A stretch of 64,000 nucleotides of DNA from positions 30,909-94,908 of the forward strand of contig SVRN01000003.1 in NCBI GenBank assembly GCA_015064805.1. The letters run 5' to 3'. This stretch comes from Oscillospiraceae bacterium. Its GTDB lineage: Bacteria > Bacillota > Clostridia > Oscillospirales > CAG-272. The position numbers were made by a program, and so were the translations under genes. This document shows positions 24,512-31,407 of the stretch, in pieces. The notes under the pieces are model-generated. The model was not told where the DNA came from. It was given only the letters and a program-made list of their open reading frames with translations, and did no database searches. Position 1 is the first letter of the stretch. Each line of letters starts with the position of its first letter.

Positions 24512-24970
24512 GTGAAAAAGCTGATTTTAATGGGCCGAGTCGCCGCTGGCAAGACGACGCTGATGCAACGCCTCAAGGGCGAGCAGATCTCGTATTGCAA
24601 GACCCAGTACGTGTATTACACCGACACCATCATCGATACGCCCGGTGAATACACCGAAAACGGCGAGCTGGCCGCGGCGCTTGCGCTGTATACTTACGAA
24701 GCGGACATCGTCGGGCTGCTCATTGCGTCCGACTATCCATACAATCCATTTCCACCCTGCTGTACCTCCTCCTGCAACCGCGAGGTCATCGGCATCGTCA
24801 CTGGCATCGACAAGAGCGAGGGCAACCCCGACCGAGTAGAGAACTGGCTGCGGCTTGCGGGCTGTAAGACCGTGTTTCGCATCAGCTCGATCACGGGCGA
24901 GGGCATTCGGGACATCATCGAATATCTGGACGACGGAAAAGACAAATCCACGAAAGGAGAGACGGCATGA
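24512..24970 (+). CDS. eutP: EutP/PduV family GTPase
   Basis: A 152-residue small GTPase-like protein starting at GTG 24512, only five bases after the previous stop. P-loop GRVAAGKTTL, switch motif DTPGEY, and base-recognition TGIDKSEG are present. PduV has been tied to compartment movement and EutP to acetate-kinase-like activity in other species, so the role is uncertain. Its last codons overlap the ParA start (ATGA), so EutP and ParA are translationally coupled. Confidence 0.95.
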   Translation: MKKLILMGRVAAGKTTLMQRLKGEQISYCKTQYVYYTDTIIDTPGEYTENGELAAALALYTYEADIVGLLIASDYPYNPFPPCCTSSCNREVIGIVTGIDKSEGNPDRVENWLRLAGCKTVFRISSITGEGIRDIIEYLDDGKDKSTKGETA

Positions 24971-25758
24971 GCAAAACCAAAACGATCTGCTTTGCCAACA
25001 ACAAGGGCGGTAGCGGCAAATCCACCACCTGCGCCAACGTCGCCTATCAAATGGCACAGGAGGGCAAGCGCGTTCTTCTGATCGACGGCGATATGCAGCT
25101 CAACCTCACCCTTTCCTTTTTCCCCGAGGACGAGGCGCTGGGCTTCGTTCAGAGCGGTGACAATCTCTACACCGCCATCAAGGATCAAAAATCGCTCGCC
25201 GGTTATATCGTACATACTCCCTACGAGGGCGTGGATCTGATCCCCTCCTCGACGCTGATGAGCTCGATCGAATACGAGCTGTTCACCAAGTGGCAGCGCG
25301 AATTCATCCTGCGCAAGTGCCTCGAGCCGGTCAAGGCCACGGGTACGTACGATTACATTCTCATTGACTCGCCTCCCACGCTGGGCGGCTGGGTGATGAA
25401 CATTATGTGCGCGTCGGATTATCTGGTCGTTCCCGTTGAGGCAAGCCCCTGGGGCTTGTTCGGACTGGCCAACATGTTCGACTTCGTCGGTCAGGTGCGG
25501 AGCATCGCTCCCACACTCAAGGTGCTTGGCGTGGCCATCACCAAGGCGGACGAGCGCAAAAACTACTTCCACCAGACGGTCGAAACGCTTCGCTCGCTGG
25601 ATGGGGTCAAGCTCTTCGAAACCTTTATCCGCATTGACAGCTCGATCGAGTGGGCGCAGGACAACAGCAAGCCTGTCGGCGCCTACAAGAGAAGCTCGCG
25701 CAGTGCGAAGGAATATGCACAATTAACAAAGGAGATTATCAACGATGTCAGTAGGTAA
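24967..25758 (+). CDS. ParA/MinD-family ATPase, probable BMC-positioning protein (McdA-like)
   Basis: A 263-residue ParA-type ATPase. Deviant Walker A NNKGGSGKSTTCANVAY includes the signature Lys of the family; Walker A' is LLIDGDMQLNLT; Walker B is YDYILIDSPPTLG. Such ATPases bind the nucleoid in the ATP form and move cargo along a gradient made by a partner protein. Its place inside a shell operon, overlapping eutP upstream and a small McdB-like gene downstream, argues for microcompartment distribution rather than plasmid partition; no parS-like site or ParB is seen. Confidence 0.93.
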   Translation: MSKTKTICFANNKGGSGKSTTCANVAYQMAQEGKRVLLIDGDMQLNLTLSFFPEDEALGFVQSGDNLYTAIKDQKSLAGYIVHTPYEGVDLIPSSTLMSSIEYELFTKWQREFILRKCLEPVKATGTYDYILIDSPPTLGGWVMNIMCASDYLVVPVEASPWGLFGLANMFDFVGQVRSIAPTLKVLGVAITKADERKNYFHQTVETLRSLDGVKLFETFIRIDSSIEWAQDNSKPVGAYKRSSRSAKEYAQLTKEIINDVSR

Positions 25759-25981
25759 GAATAGCATTTCCCGTATTTCCGCAGGAACCGCACCCAAGAA
25801 GAAGGCTCCCGCAAAGCCCGCGCCCGAGCTGACTCCCGCTGCCGAGGAGATCAAGACCGAGGTTGCCGCTCCCGCACCCGCAAAGAAGCCTGCCGCAAAG
25901 AAGACCGCGCCCAAAAAGGTAAAGTCCAGCGGCTTTAAGATCTATCAGGTTACGGACGAGCTGCCCTACTACCTGCTGTGA
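25745..25981 (+). CDS. small disordered McdB-like protein
   Basis: A 78-residue protein whose ATG overlaps the end of the ParA gene by 14 bases and has AAAGGAG 10 bases upstream. The first 60 residues are Ala/Pro/Lys-rich and low in complexity (three AKK/PKK-type clusters), predicted disordered and basic. The last 15 residues are ordered-looking and aromatic (FKIYQVTDELPYYLL). This shape, coupling and position resemble McdB, the adaptor that links carboxysomes to McdA. There is no clear sequence match to known McdB. The basic N-terminus could stimulate the ATPase and the aromatic tail could bind the shell. That is inference. Confidence 0.8.
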   Translation: MSVGKNSISRISAGTAPKKKAPAKPAPELTPAAEEIKTEVAAPAPAKKPAAKKTAPKKVKSSGFKIYQVTDELPYYLL

Positions 25982-26042
25982 TCGCGCACCCATTTTACGT
26001 TGTCTGTAATTAAATTTTCATAAATACATAGGAGAGAAAATC

Positions 26043-26891
26043 ATGTTAGTAACTTTGAATGACGTTCTGCCTCGCGCAAAAGCCGAGAAGTATGCGGTCG
26101 GTCTGTTCAACACGGTCGACCTGGAGATGGCCAAGGGCGTTATCGCTGCTGCTGAGGAGCTGCGTGCTCCCATCATCATCGGTACCGCAGAGGTTCTGAC
26201 CCCCTTTGCATCTCTGGAGGATCTGTCCTCCTTCCTCATCCCCTTGGCAAAGAAGGCAACCGTTCCGGTCGTTCTGCACTTTGACCACGGTCTGAACCTG
26301 GATATGGTCAAGAAGGCCATCCGTCTGGGCTTCACCTCGGTTATGTACGACTGCTCCACCGACGATTACTACTCCAACATGGGTCGCGTTCGTTGCCTGA
26401 CGCAGTACGCGCACGAAAGAGGCGTAACCGTTGAGGCTGAGCTGGGTCACGTTGGTGCCAACGACGGCAGTGCTGAGAATCACGGCCCCGGCGACCACAG
26501 CATCTACACCGATCCCGCACAGGCAAAGGAATACGCAGAGGCTACGGGCGTTGACGCACTGGCCGTTGCGATCGGTACCGCTCACGGCGCATACAAGTCC
26601 AAGCCCAAGCTCGACTTTGATCGCTTGGAAACCATCGCAAGCATGGTTAAGTGCCCTCTGGTTCTGCACGGCGGCTCGGGTCTGTCCGACGACGACTTCA
26701 AGCAGTCGGTAGCAAAGGGTATTTCCAAGGTTAACATCTTTACCGATATCAACGCAGCGTTTGCAAAGACCGCGGCTGCAATGTACAAGCCCGGCATGGG
26801 TCAGACCGACCTGATGCCCGCCGTAAAGCAGGCTGTCAAAGAGGCAACCATGGAGAAGATCAAGCTGTTTGGCGCGGCCGGCAGATATTGA
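26043..26891 (+). CDS. class II ketose-bisphosphate aldolase
   Basis: A 282-residue zinc aldolase of the fructose/tagatose-bisphosphate family. Zinc-site motifs are VVLHFDHG, AELGHVG (Glu and His), GTAHG and LHGGSG, followed by phosphate-binding NIFTDINAAF. It interconverts a ketose bisphosphate with DHAP and glyceraldehyde-3-phosphate. No encapsulation helix is visible, so it probably works in the cytosol, taking DHAP released by the first aldolase into gluconeogenesis or cleaving another sugar bisphosphate. It closes the BMC operon, with GGAGAG upstream of the ATG and a terminator 11 bases after the stop. Confidence 0.93.
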   Translation: MLVTLNDVLPRAKAEKYAVGLFNTVDLEMAKGVIAAAEELRAPIIIGTAEVLTPFASLEDLSSFLIPLAKKATVPVVLHFDHGLNLDMVKKAIRLGFTSVMYDCSTDDYYSNMGRVRCLTQYAHERGVTVEAELGHVGANDGSAENHGPGDHSIYTDPAQAKEYAEATGVDALAVAIGTAHGAYKSKPKLDFDRLETIASMVKCPLVLHGGSGLSDDDFKQSVAKGISKVNIFTDINAAFAKTAAAMYKPGMGQTDLMPAVKQAVKEATMEKIKLFGAAGRY

Positions 26892-26901
26892 TTGGAATAA
26901 C

Positions 26902-26939
26902 AAAAAAATCTCGACTCTGAACAAGAGTCGAGATTTTTT
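26902..26939 (+). terminator. terminator of the BMC operon
   Basis: A perfect stem AATCTCGACTCT/AGAGTCGAGATT with loop GAACA and flanking A and T runs ends the transcript. Confidence 0.92.
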
Positions 26940-26954
26940 GGTGGGGGATGGTTT

Positions 26955-27622
26955 GATTTTGTTACGACTTCGTAGCCGGACGCGCGTACAGCTGCGCGCC
27001 GCGCTGTGCGGGTTTGATGCCACTTCTTGCTACGCGGCAAGAAGTGGCGGAAGAAACGCGCCAAGGGGCCTAATGCCCCTTAGAACCCCCAAGCGCGAAA
27101 AGTCGTTTCGCTGTCGCTTCACTCATTTTTTCGCGAAGTTTTACATCTTCAGCTTTTGCGAGCGTGGCTTAAAGAAAGCCACGCTCACGGAAGTTGCACG
27201 CATGCAAGAAAGCAAAAATTATTGCTATCTGCTACGCACCCTGGTCTAACTAAATTTCAAACAAAAACTTTGCCTGCCGCGCGTGGAAGCTATACGGCGA
27301 GAGATGCAGAATAAACTTTTATGTTTTTCTCGTGAAGCACTTTGAAGCGCGGCACGGAGTGAAGTGGAAAACGATAGCCTGCTTGCAGTAGCAACGAAAT
27401 CTTTGGATTTCGTTGCGCAAAAATTGCTGACGCGATAACGCCTTTTGGTAACCACCAAAAGATAGTGAAAGAGAAAAGTCTTGCGGGGTGCCAAGGGGTA
27501 TTAGACCCCTTGGCGCGTTTTCTTGGTTCGTTCTTTGCCGCGTGGCAAAGAATGAACATTAAATACCGCACAGCGCACGCGCAAAGCTGTGTGCGCGTCC
27601 GTAGAAGGAGTTGTGAAATAAA
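26955..27622. repeat. family A long intergenic repeat, copy L5
   Basis: About 670 bp, same orientation as L4. Variable stem GAGCGTGGCTT with complement at 27160-27186, and a second variable stem CGAAATC/GATTTCG near 27397-27416. Left arm hairpin GCCACTTCTTGC near 27019-27048, right arm hairpin GTTCGTTCTTTGCC near 27525-27555. No gene is supported. It lies downstream of the BMC terminator. Confidence 0.85.
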
Positions 27623-27629
27623 TCAGCGA

Positions 27630-28481
27630 TCAAATACTTTCCCTGAGCGCCATGATATACGACGGATCCGTTCCACAGCATCCGCCAAGATATTTCACGC
27701 GATATTCCAGCGCAGGGAGTACCTCGCGGACAAACGCCGCCGCGTCGTAGTCCGACACGGTCGATCCATCCTCGGCCAGCTGCGGCAGACCCGCGTTGGG
27801 CTTGAATACCAGCGGAAGCTCCGTCTGCTCGGCAAACGAACGAATGACCGGGATCGCCTCGGCAGGCCCCAGCGAGCAGTTCATACCGATGCCGTCAATG
27901 CCCAAGGGCTCAAGTTCCTCGATCACGCGCCCGACGGTATTGCCCATCATGGTGCGCCCGCGCTTGTCAAACGTCATCGAGCAAAGCACGGGAATACCGT
28001 ATTTCTTGGCAACCGTCGCCGCCACGCGCATCATTTCAACGTCCATGAAGGTTTCAAGCGCAATCAGATCCGCGCCTGCCTTGGCACCCGCGCCGATCTG
28101 CTCCTCGTAGATGGCCTCGACCTCCTCTTCGGTCAAGTCGCCAAACGGCTCCATCATCTCGGACAGAGGGCCAATGGACAGGGAAACCAGAACGTCCGTT
28201 CCCACCGTTGCCTCTTTTGCCAGCTCGACGCCGCGGCGAACGATATCACCCACCTCGTACGCACACGCACGCTCAACCGAGGGGCGGTTGGCGCCAAACG
28301 TGTTGGCCTGCACCACCGCCGAGCCTGCGGCAATATATTCCTTCGTCAGCTCGACCACCATGTCGGGCTGCTCGATATTGTAGATCCAGACCGGCTTTTT
28401 GGCCAGGCCTCGCGCCTCGGCCTTATTCCAAAGGCCCGTGCCCATGGCGCCGTCGAGTAAAACGATATTGTTGCTTGTCAT
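27630..28481 (-). CDS. homocysteine S-methyltransferase domain protein
   Basis: A 283-residue protein with the homocysteine-binding TIM barrel found at the N-terminus of MetH and in betaine-homocysteine methyltransferases. LLDGAMGTGLW opens it; the three zinc cysteines are visible in GMNCSLGP and LGGCCGTDP. It binds zinc-activated homocysteine or a similar thiol. It lacks the folate, cobalamin and activation domains of MetH, so it may work with separate corrinoid or UroD-like partners or with a free methyl donor. It stands alone with a good promoter upstream. Confidence 0.92.
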   Translation of the reverse strand: MTSNNIVLLDGAMGTGLWNKAEARGLAKKPVWIYNIEQPDMVVELTKEYIAAGSAVVQANTFGANRPSVERACAYEVGDIVRRGVELAKEATVGTDVLVSLSIGPLSEMMEPFGDLTEEEVEAIYEEQIGAGAKAGADLIALETFMDVEMMRVAATVAKKYGIPVLCSMTFDKRGRTMMGNTVGRVIEELEPLGIDGIGMNCSLGPAEAIPVIRSFAEQTELPLVFKPNAGLPQLAEDGSTVSDYDAAAFVREVLPALEYRVKYLGGCCGTDPSYIMALRESI

Positions 28482-28522
28482 GAAAGTTTCCTCCCGTCCG
28501 CTTGCATTTTTTCACTGCTTTC

Positions 28523-28551
28523 ATTATAATCGTTCGCCATTTGCTTGTAAA
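28523..28551 (-). promoter_or_regulatory. promoter of the homocysteine methyltransferase-like gene
   Basis: On the minus strand TTTACA (28546-28551), 17-base spacer, TATAAT (28523-28528), 42 bases upstream of the ATG. Confidence 0.8.
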
Positions 28552-28571
28552 GTCTTTTTTTAAAATTCGCA

Positions 28572-28653
28572 TAAAAAGAATAAAAGACCGCCCGGAACTG
28601 GCAGTCTTTTACTCTCTTATGCCGCTATTTCTAGCGTGGAAACAATTATGCTT
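28572..28653 (-). ncRNA. small RNA, antitoxin-like, with own promoter and terminator
   Basis: On the minus strand a TTGACA/TAAACT promoter (28660-28688) is followed by about 80 transcribed bases without a reading frame. They hold a CGCTA-GAAA-TAGCG hairpin (28623-28636) and a terminator hairpin (AAAAGACTGCC pairing with GGGCGGTCTTTT, 28583-28610) plus T-rich end. The layout resembles the RNA antitoxins of TxpA-type type I toxin systems in Firmicutes, but I find no toxin gene on the opposite strand. The family call is from memory of such loci and is uncertain; the transcription unit itself is well supported. Confidence 0.6.
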
Positions 28654-28659
28654 GTTAAT

Positions 28660-28688
28660 AGTTTAGCACGGATTTCCAATTCTGTCAA
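28660..28688 (-). promoter_or_regulatory. promoter of the small RNA
   Basis: On the minus strand TTGACA (28683-28688), 17-base spacer, TAAACT (28660-28665). A T-rich stretch lies upstream. Confidence 0.75.
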
Positions 28689-28819
28689 TAGTTTTTTGAA
28701 AATTTTTTTATTTTTTTGCTGATTTTTTTGACGGTGAAAAAATGCGGCGTTTTTCGATCAAAATCGGGCAAATGAGGGCGTAAGCCATGCGAAAAAGTGC
28801 AGGACGGGCCAAAAAACTC

Positions 28820-28848
28820 TTGCTTTTTTTGCGAGGGCGGGGTATAAT
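28820..28848 (+). promoter_or_regulatory. promoter of the 203-residue lipoprotein gene
   Basis: TTGCTT (28820-28825), 17-base spacer, TATAAT (28843-28848), 30 bases upstream of the ATG. Confidence 0.75.
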
Positions 28849-28877
28849 AATAGCAACCGAATCCAAGGAGGTTGCCG

Positions 28878-29489
28878 ATGATGAAAAAACTAATGCGCGC
28901 GATGGCGTGGATGCTTGCTTTTGTCATGCTCATCACGCTGTGCGCTTGCAATCGCTCTCAGCCCCCCGCGCTGGAGGACATATACGACACGGCAGTTGAT
29001 CTGATCGAACGATCGTACGCGGTCAACGATCTCGTGTTTGGCTACGGCTTGCCCGTATGGCAGGCGGATTCCGCTTACGCTGCCACGCATTACATATACA
29101 GCAAAACGCCCATCTATGAAAACGTGACCGAATACGCAAGCGTTACGACGATCGCGCAGATCAAGACGATGATGAGCAAGGTCTATTCCGCCGACTATCT
29201 GGAATCGTTGTTTTCGGCCATGTTCGACGGCTACGCCTACGAGGAGGGCGTGATGGCGGCTCAGATTTCGGAGGATGCCAAGGGTCTGTACCAGCACCGT
29301 AGCTATTCGCCGCTGATCACCAAACAGCGCATCTACGATTACGCGACCATGCGCATCGTGACCGGCGACGATCGGACGGCCGTGATCCGCTTGGACTCGC
29401 ATCTGGAAAATGAAACGACCACGCTGCCCGTTGAGCTCGTTCTGGTGCTCGAGGACGGGGAATGGAAGCTGGATACCCCCACGTACTAA
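28878..29489 (+). CDS. lipoprotein of unknown function
   Basis: A 203-residue protein with a typical lipoprotein signal (MAWMLAFVMLITLCAC, lipobox LCAC). ATG at 28878, immediately followed by another ATG at 28881, lies 7 bases after AAGGAGG. The mature part is mixed alpha/beta without cysteine and ends in a strand-rich segment (TTLPVELVLVLEDGEWKLDTPTY), like the NTF2-like or DUF-type folds often exported by Clostridia. No family recognised. It has its own promoter and stands alone. Confidence 0.82.
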   Translation: MMKKLMRAMAWMLAFVMLITLCACNRSQPPALEDIYDTAVDLIERSYAVNDLVFGYGLPVWQADSAYAATHYIYSKTPIYENVTEYASVTTIAQIKTMMSKVYSADYLESLFSAMFDGYAYEEGVMAAQISEDAKGLYQHRSYSPLITKQRIYDYATMRIVTGDDRTAVIRLDSHLENETTTLPVELVLVLEDGEWKLDTPTY

Positions 29490-29490
29490 T

Positions 29491-29525
29491 AAAAATTGCC
29501 CTGCGGACGAGCGTCCGCAGGGCAT
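29491..29525 (-). terminator. terminator between convergent genes
   Basis: GCCCTGCGGAC pairs with GTCCGCAGGGC. The A-run on its left gives a T-run on the minus strand, so it best ends the minus-strand membrane protein transcript; on the plus strand it ends in ATTCGTT. Confidence 0.7.
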
Positions 29526-29536
29526 TCGTTATGTAG

Positions 29537-29638
29537 CCGCCGAGTACAAATCCTTATATAGGGTGACGTGGCGTTCGTATGAAGGCACCGAACGCCGCCG
29601 TCACGGTCCCCCGACCGTGTTGCGCTCCCACTCGGCGG
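29537..29638. other. candidate structured RNA element
   Basis: A closed 102-base unit: CCGCCGAGT (29537-29545) pairs with ACTCGGCGG (29630-29638). Inside, GTGACG and GGCGTTCG (29563-29577) pair with CGAACGCC and CGTCAC (29589-29604), and CACGGTC (29602-29608) pairs with GACCGTG (29613-29619). The last two stems share three bases and exclude each other in part. It lies in the 3' region of both convergent genes. Strand and family are unknown. Confidence 0.4.
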
Positions 29639-29644
29639 AGGCGA

Positions 29645-29935
29645 TTATTTCAGGCAAAGAATTTCGACGAACAAAAGGACCAAACCGAAAAAGATACCGC
29701 TGCCGATGGTGATCAGTCCCTGCTCGATGCCGCCGATCAGGCCGATAAAGCCGATGGCACAGCCGACCACGACCGTGTAGCGAAGCACGCGGCGAACGGT
29801 GCGATCGCGCATGGCGCCTGCTAGTGCGCACAGCAGCGCGTACACCAGGTCCAGAAAGCGATCCAGGCGCGATGCGGCGGGACGGGTGGTGGTGCGGACG
29901 GAATATTCATGACCTCTTGTATAGTAACCGTTCAT
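29645..29935 (-). CDS. small two-helix membrane protein
   Basis: A 96-residue protein with an Arg-rich N-terminal segment and two hydrophobic helices (about residues 50-66 and 72-95), the second running to the C-terminus (GSGIFFGLVLLFVEILCLK). AAAGGAGAA precedes the ATG, and a consensus promoter lies at 30046-30074. No family recognised. The N-terminus (MNGYYTRGHEYSVRTTTRP) is polar and probably cytosolic. Confidence 0.75.
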   Translation of the reverse strand: MNGYYTRGHEYSVRTTTRPAASRLDRFLDLVYALLCALAGAMRDRTVRRVLRYTVVVGCAIGFIGLIGGIEQGLITIGSGIFFGLVLLFVEILCLK

Positions 29936-30045
29936 ATGCGTTCTCCTTTCGGATATGGACTTGATTTTTCAACAAAATTCCTGAATTGATCCGATTTTTT
30001 ATCAATTTCGGTCAATTTTTTCCTTTTTCGGAACCGGTGTAATGA

Positions 30046-30074
30046 ATTATAGCACCATTTTTGGAATTTGTCAA
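30046..30074 (-). promoter_or_regulatory. promoter of the 96-residue membrane protein gene
   Basis: On the minus strand TTGACA (30069-30074), 17-base spacer, TATAAT (30046-30051): both boxes match consensus. It is divergent from the repressor promoter 41 bases away, so the repressor could control both. Confidence 0.85.
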
Positions 30075-30114
30075 TACCTTTTTTCTTTTTTTAGAAAAAT
30101 TTTTCAAAAAACTC

Positions 30115-30143
30115 TTTACAAAACGGAAAAAGCGTGGTATAAT
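30115..30143 (+). promoter_or_regulatory. promoter of the XRE/S24 regulator gene
   Basis: TTTACA (30115-30120), 17-base spacer, TATAAT (30138-30143), 52 bases upstream of the ATG at 30195. Confidence 0.8.
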
Positions 30144-30194
30144 AATGCCAAACAAGGAAAAACGTTGCGGAAAAATGTCAAAACGGAGGCAATT

Positions 30195-30998
30195 ATGTCA
30201 CAAGCAACTTCTTATATTGAAAGAATCAAGCAGCTCAAGAGCGAAAAAAAGATCACCAACGACCAGCTCGCCGACATGACGGGCATTCCGCTTGGCACGC
30301 TGAGCAAGATCCTCGCGGGTATCAGCGACTCGCCCAAGCTGGTCAATATCGTCGCCATCGCGCAGGCGTTGGGGTGCTCGCTGGATTATCTGATCAGCGG
30401 CAACCCCGAAAACACCAACAACTACACGCTGTCCTCGCAGGAGATCCGCATGGTCGAGAGCTTCCGCCAGCTGGACGCGCACGGCAAGGAACTGACGCTG
30501 ATGGTTCTTGAAAAGGAGAAGGAGCGTGCCCTTGGCGGTGAGACGGAGGTCGTTACTCGTCCCGAGCGTGCCCGCGTGTTGAGTCAGCCCTCACTGCGCA
30601 CCCCCTCGGTCAGTGCGTCGGGTCTTGGCAAGCGCACCATTTGCCTGTACGATATGCCCGTATCTGCCGGTCTTGGCATTGATCTGAGCGACGTGATGGA
30701 AAGCGAGATCCGCATTCCCGACAACGCCAAAACGCAGGACGCCGACTACGCCCTGCGCATCAGCGGTAACAGCATGGAGCCCAAGTTCCACGAAGGCGAC
30801 ATCCTGCTGATCCAGAACTGCGAGGCGGTTGAGGTTGGCGAGCTGGGCATTTTCATTCTGGACGGCGAGGGATATTTCAAAAAGTTCGACGGCGACAAGC
30901 TGCTCTCGCTCAATCCGATCTACGCCCCCATTCCGCTCAAGGATTTTTCCGATATTCAATGCGTGGGCAGAGTCATCGGTAAGATGTATAGAAAATAA
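30195..30998 (+). CDS. XRE-family regulator with S24 (LexA/CI-like) peptidase domain
   Basis: A 267-residue protein starting at ATG 30195 after CGGAGG; an earlier in-frame ATG at 30042 overlaps the promoter. Residues 5-70 form a helix-turn-helix (ITNDQLADMTGIPLGTLSKI). A linker follows, then an S24 domain with a likely Ala-Gly self-cleavage site (MPVSAGLGIDL), nucleophile Ser in ISGNSMEPKF and Lys in EGYFKKF. It looks like a stress-responsive repressor that could cleave itself when activated. No prophage genes are near. Divergent from a small membrane protein gene. Confidence 0.93.
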   Translation: MSQATSYIERIKQLKSEKKITNDQLADMTGIPLGTLSKILAGISDSPKLVNIVAIAQALGCSLDYLISGNPENTNNYTLSSQEIRMVESFRQLDAHGKELTLMVLEKEKERALGGETEVVTRPERARVLSQPSLRTPSVSASGLGKRTICLYDMPVSAGLGIDLSDVMESEIRIPDNAKTQDADYALRISGNSMEPKFHEGDILLIQNCEAVEVGELGIFILDGEGYFKKFDGDKLLSLNPIYAPIPLKDFSDIQCVGRVIGKMYRK

Positions 30999-31055
30999 GA
31001 TGAACAAAAAACAGAAGGCCATTTACGCTCCTTCTCATAAGGATGTTTACAAAAT

Positions 31056-31082
31056 TGTAGGGACCGGCGTCCTCGACGGTCC
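31056..31082 (+). repeat. left inverted repeat around the SF0329-family gene
   Basis: A 27-bp sequence (starts TTGTAGGGACCGGCGTCC) that recurs inverted at 31981-32007 with one mismatch. Its core GGACCGGCGTCC is itself hairpin-like. Confidence 0.8.
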
Positions 31083-31156
31083 GCGACACATAATTTTCGG
31101 CAGAGATGTTGTTTTCTCTGCCGATTTATGTTATAATGGGACTAACGAAAAGCCTT

Positions 31157-31303
31157 CCTCCGAGATGCCATCCGCAAGCGGATGCGGTGGCACGCGTTAG
31201 CGGTGGAAGGAGCCTGCGTAACTTTAGGCTTGGGTAAAATTTATTGTATCGCACTCTCCCTCAGTCAGCTTCGCTGACAGCTCCCTCCCGGAGGGAGCCT
31301 TAG
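31157..31303. repeat. family B inverted-repeat element, copy 3
   Basis: About 147 bp ending in CTCCCTCCCGGAGGGAGCC. The left half diverges from copies 1 and 2 (GCATCCGCTTGCGGATG-type hairpin replaces the ACCACGAAGTGGT block) but keeps GGTGGAAGGAGCCTGCGT and the CGCACTCTCCCTCAGTC block with an internal GTCAGCTTCGCTGAC hairpin. It lies between the left inverted repeat and the SF0329-family gene. Confidence 0.75.
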
Positions 31304-31407
31304 GATGCGCTCAACCTTAGGGGTATGGGCTTTGCCCGAAGCCGGCGTTGCTTGCAACGCTGTAATACAAATGCGAAACTGGCGATAAATAAAACAGGAG
31401 GATAACT

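Noticed and set aside
24967..25981. Plasmid partition locus
   Set aside because: The ParA gene is embedded in and overlaps BMC genes, there is no ParB-like DNA-binding partner or parS repeats, and the surrounding genes are chromosomal housekeeping genes.
28623..28652. Resemblance of the GCTAGAAATAGC hairpin to a Cas9 guide scaffold
   Set aside because: The shared bases are a simple GAAA-capped stem; no tracrRNA anti-repeat, repeats or cas genes are present.
28617..28664. Fifteen-codon hydrophobic ORF (MPLFLAWKQLCLLIV) opposite the small RNA as a toxin
   Set aside because: There is no ribosome-binding site, no promoter on that strand, and the peptide is shorter than known TxpA-like toxins.
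30195..30998. Prophage repressor marking a prophage
   Set aside because: No integrase, structural, lysis or replication genes of phage type are found on either side.
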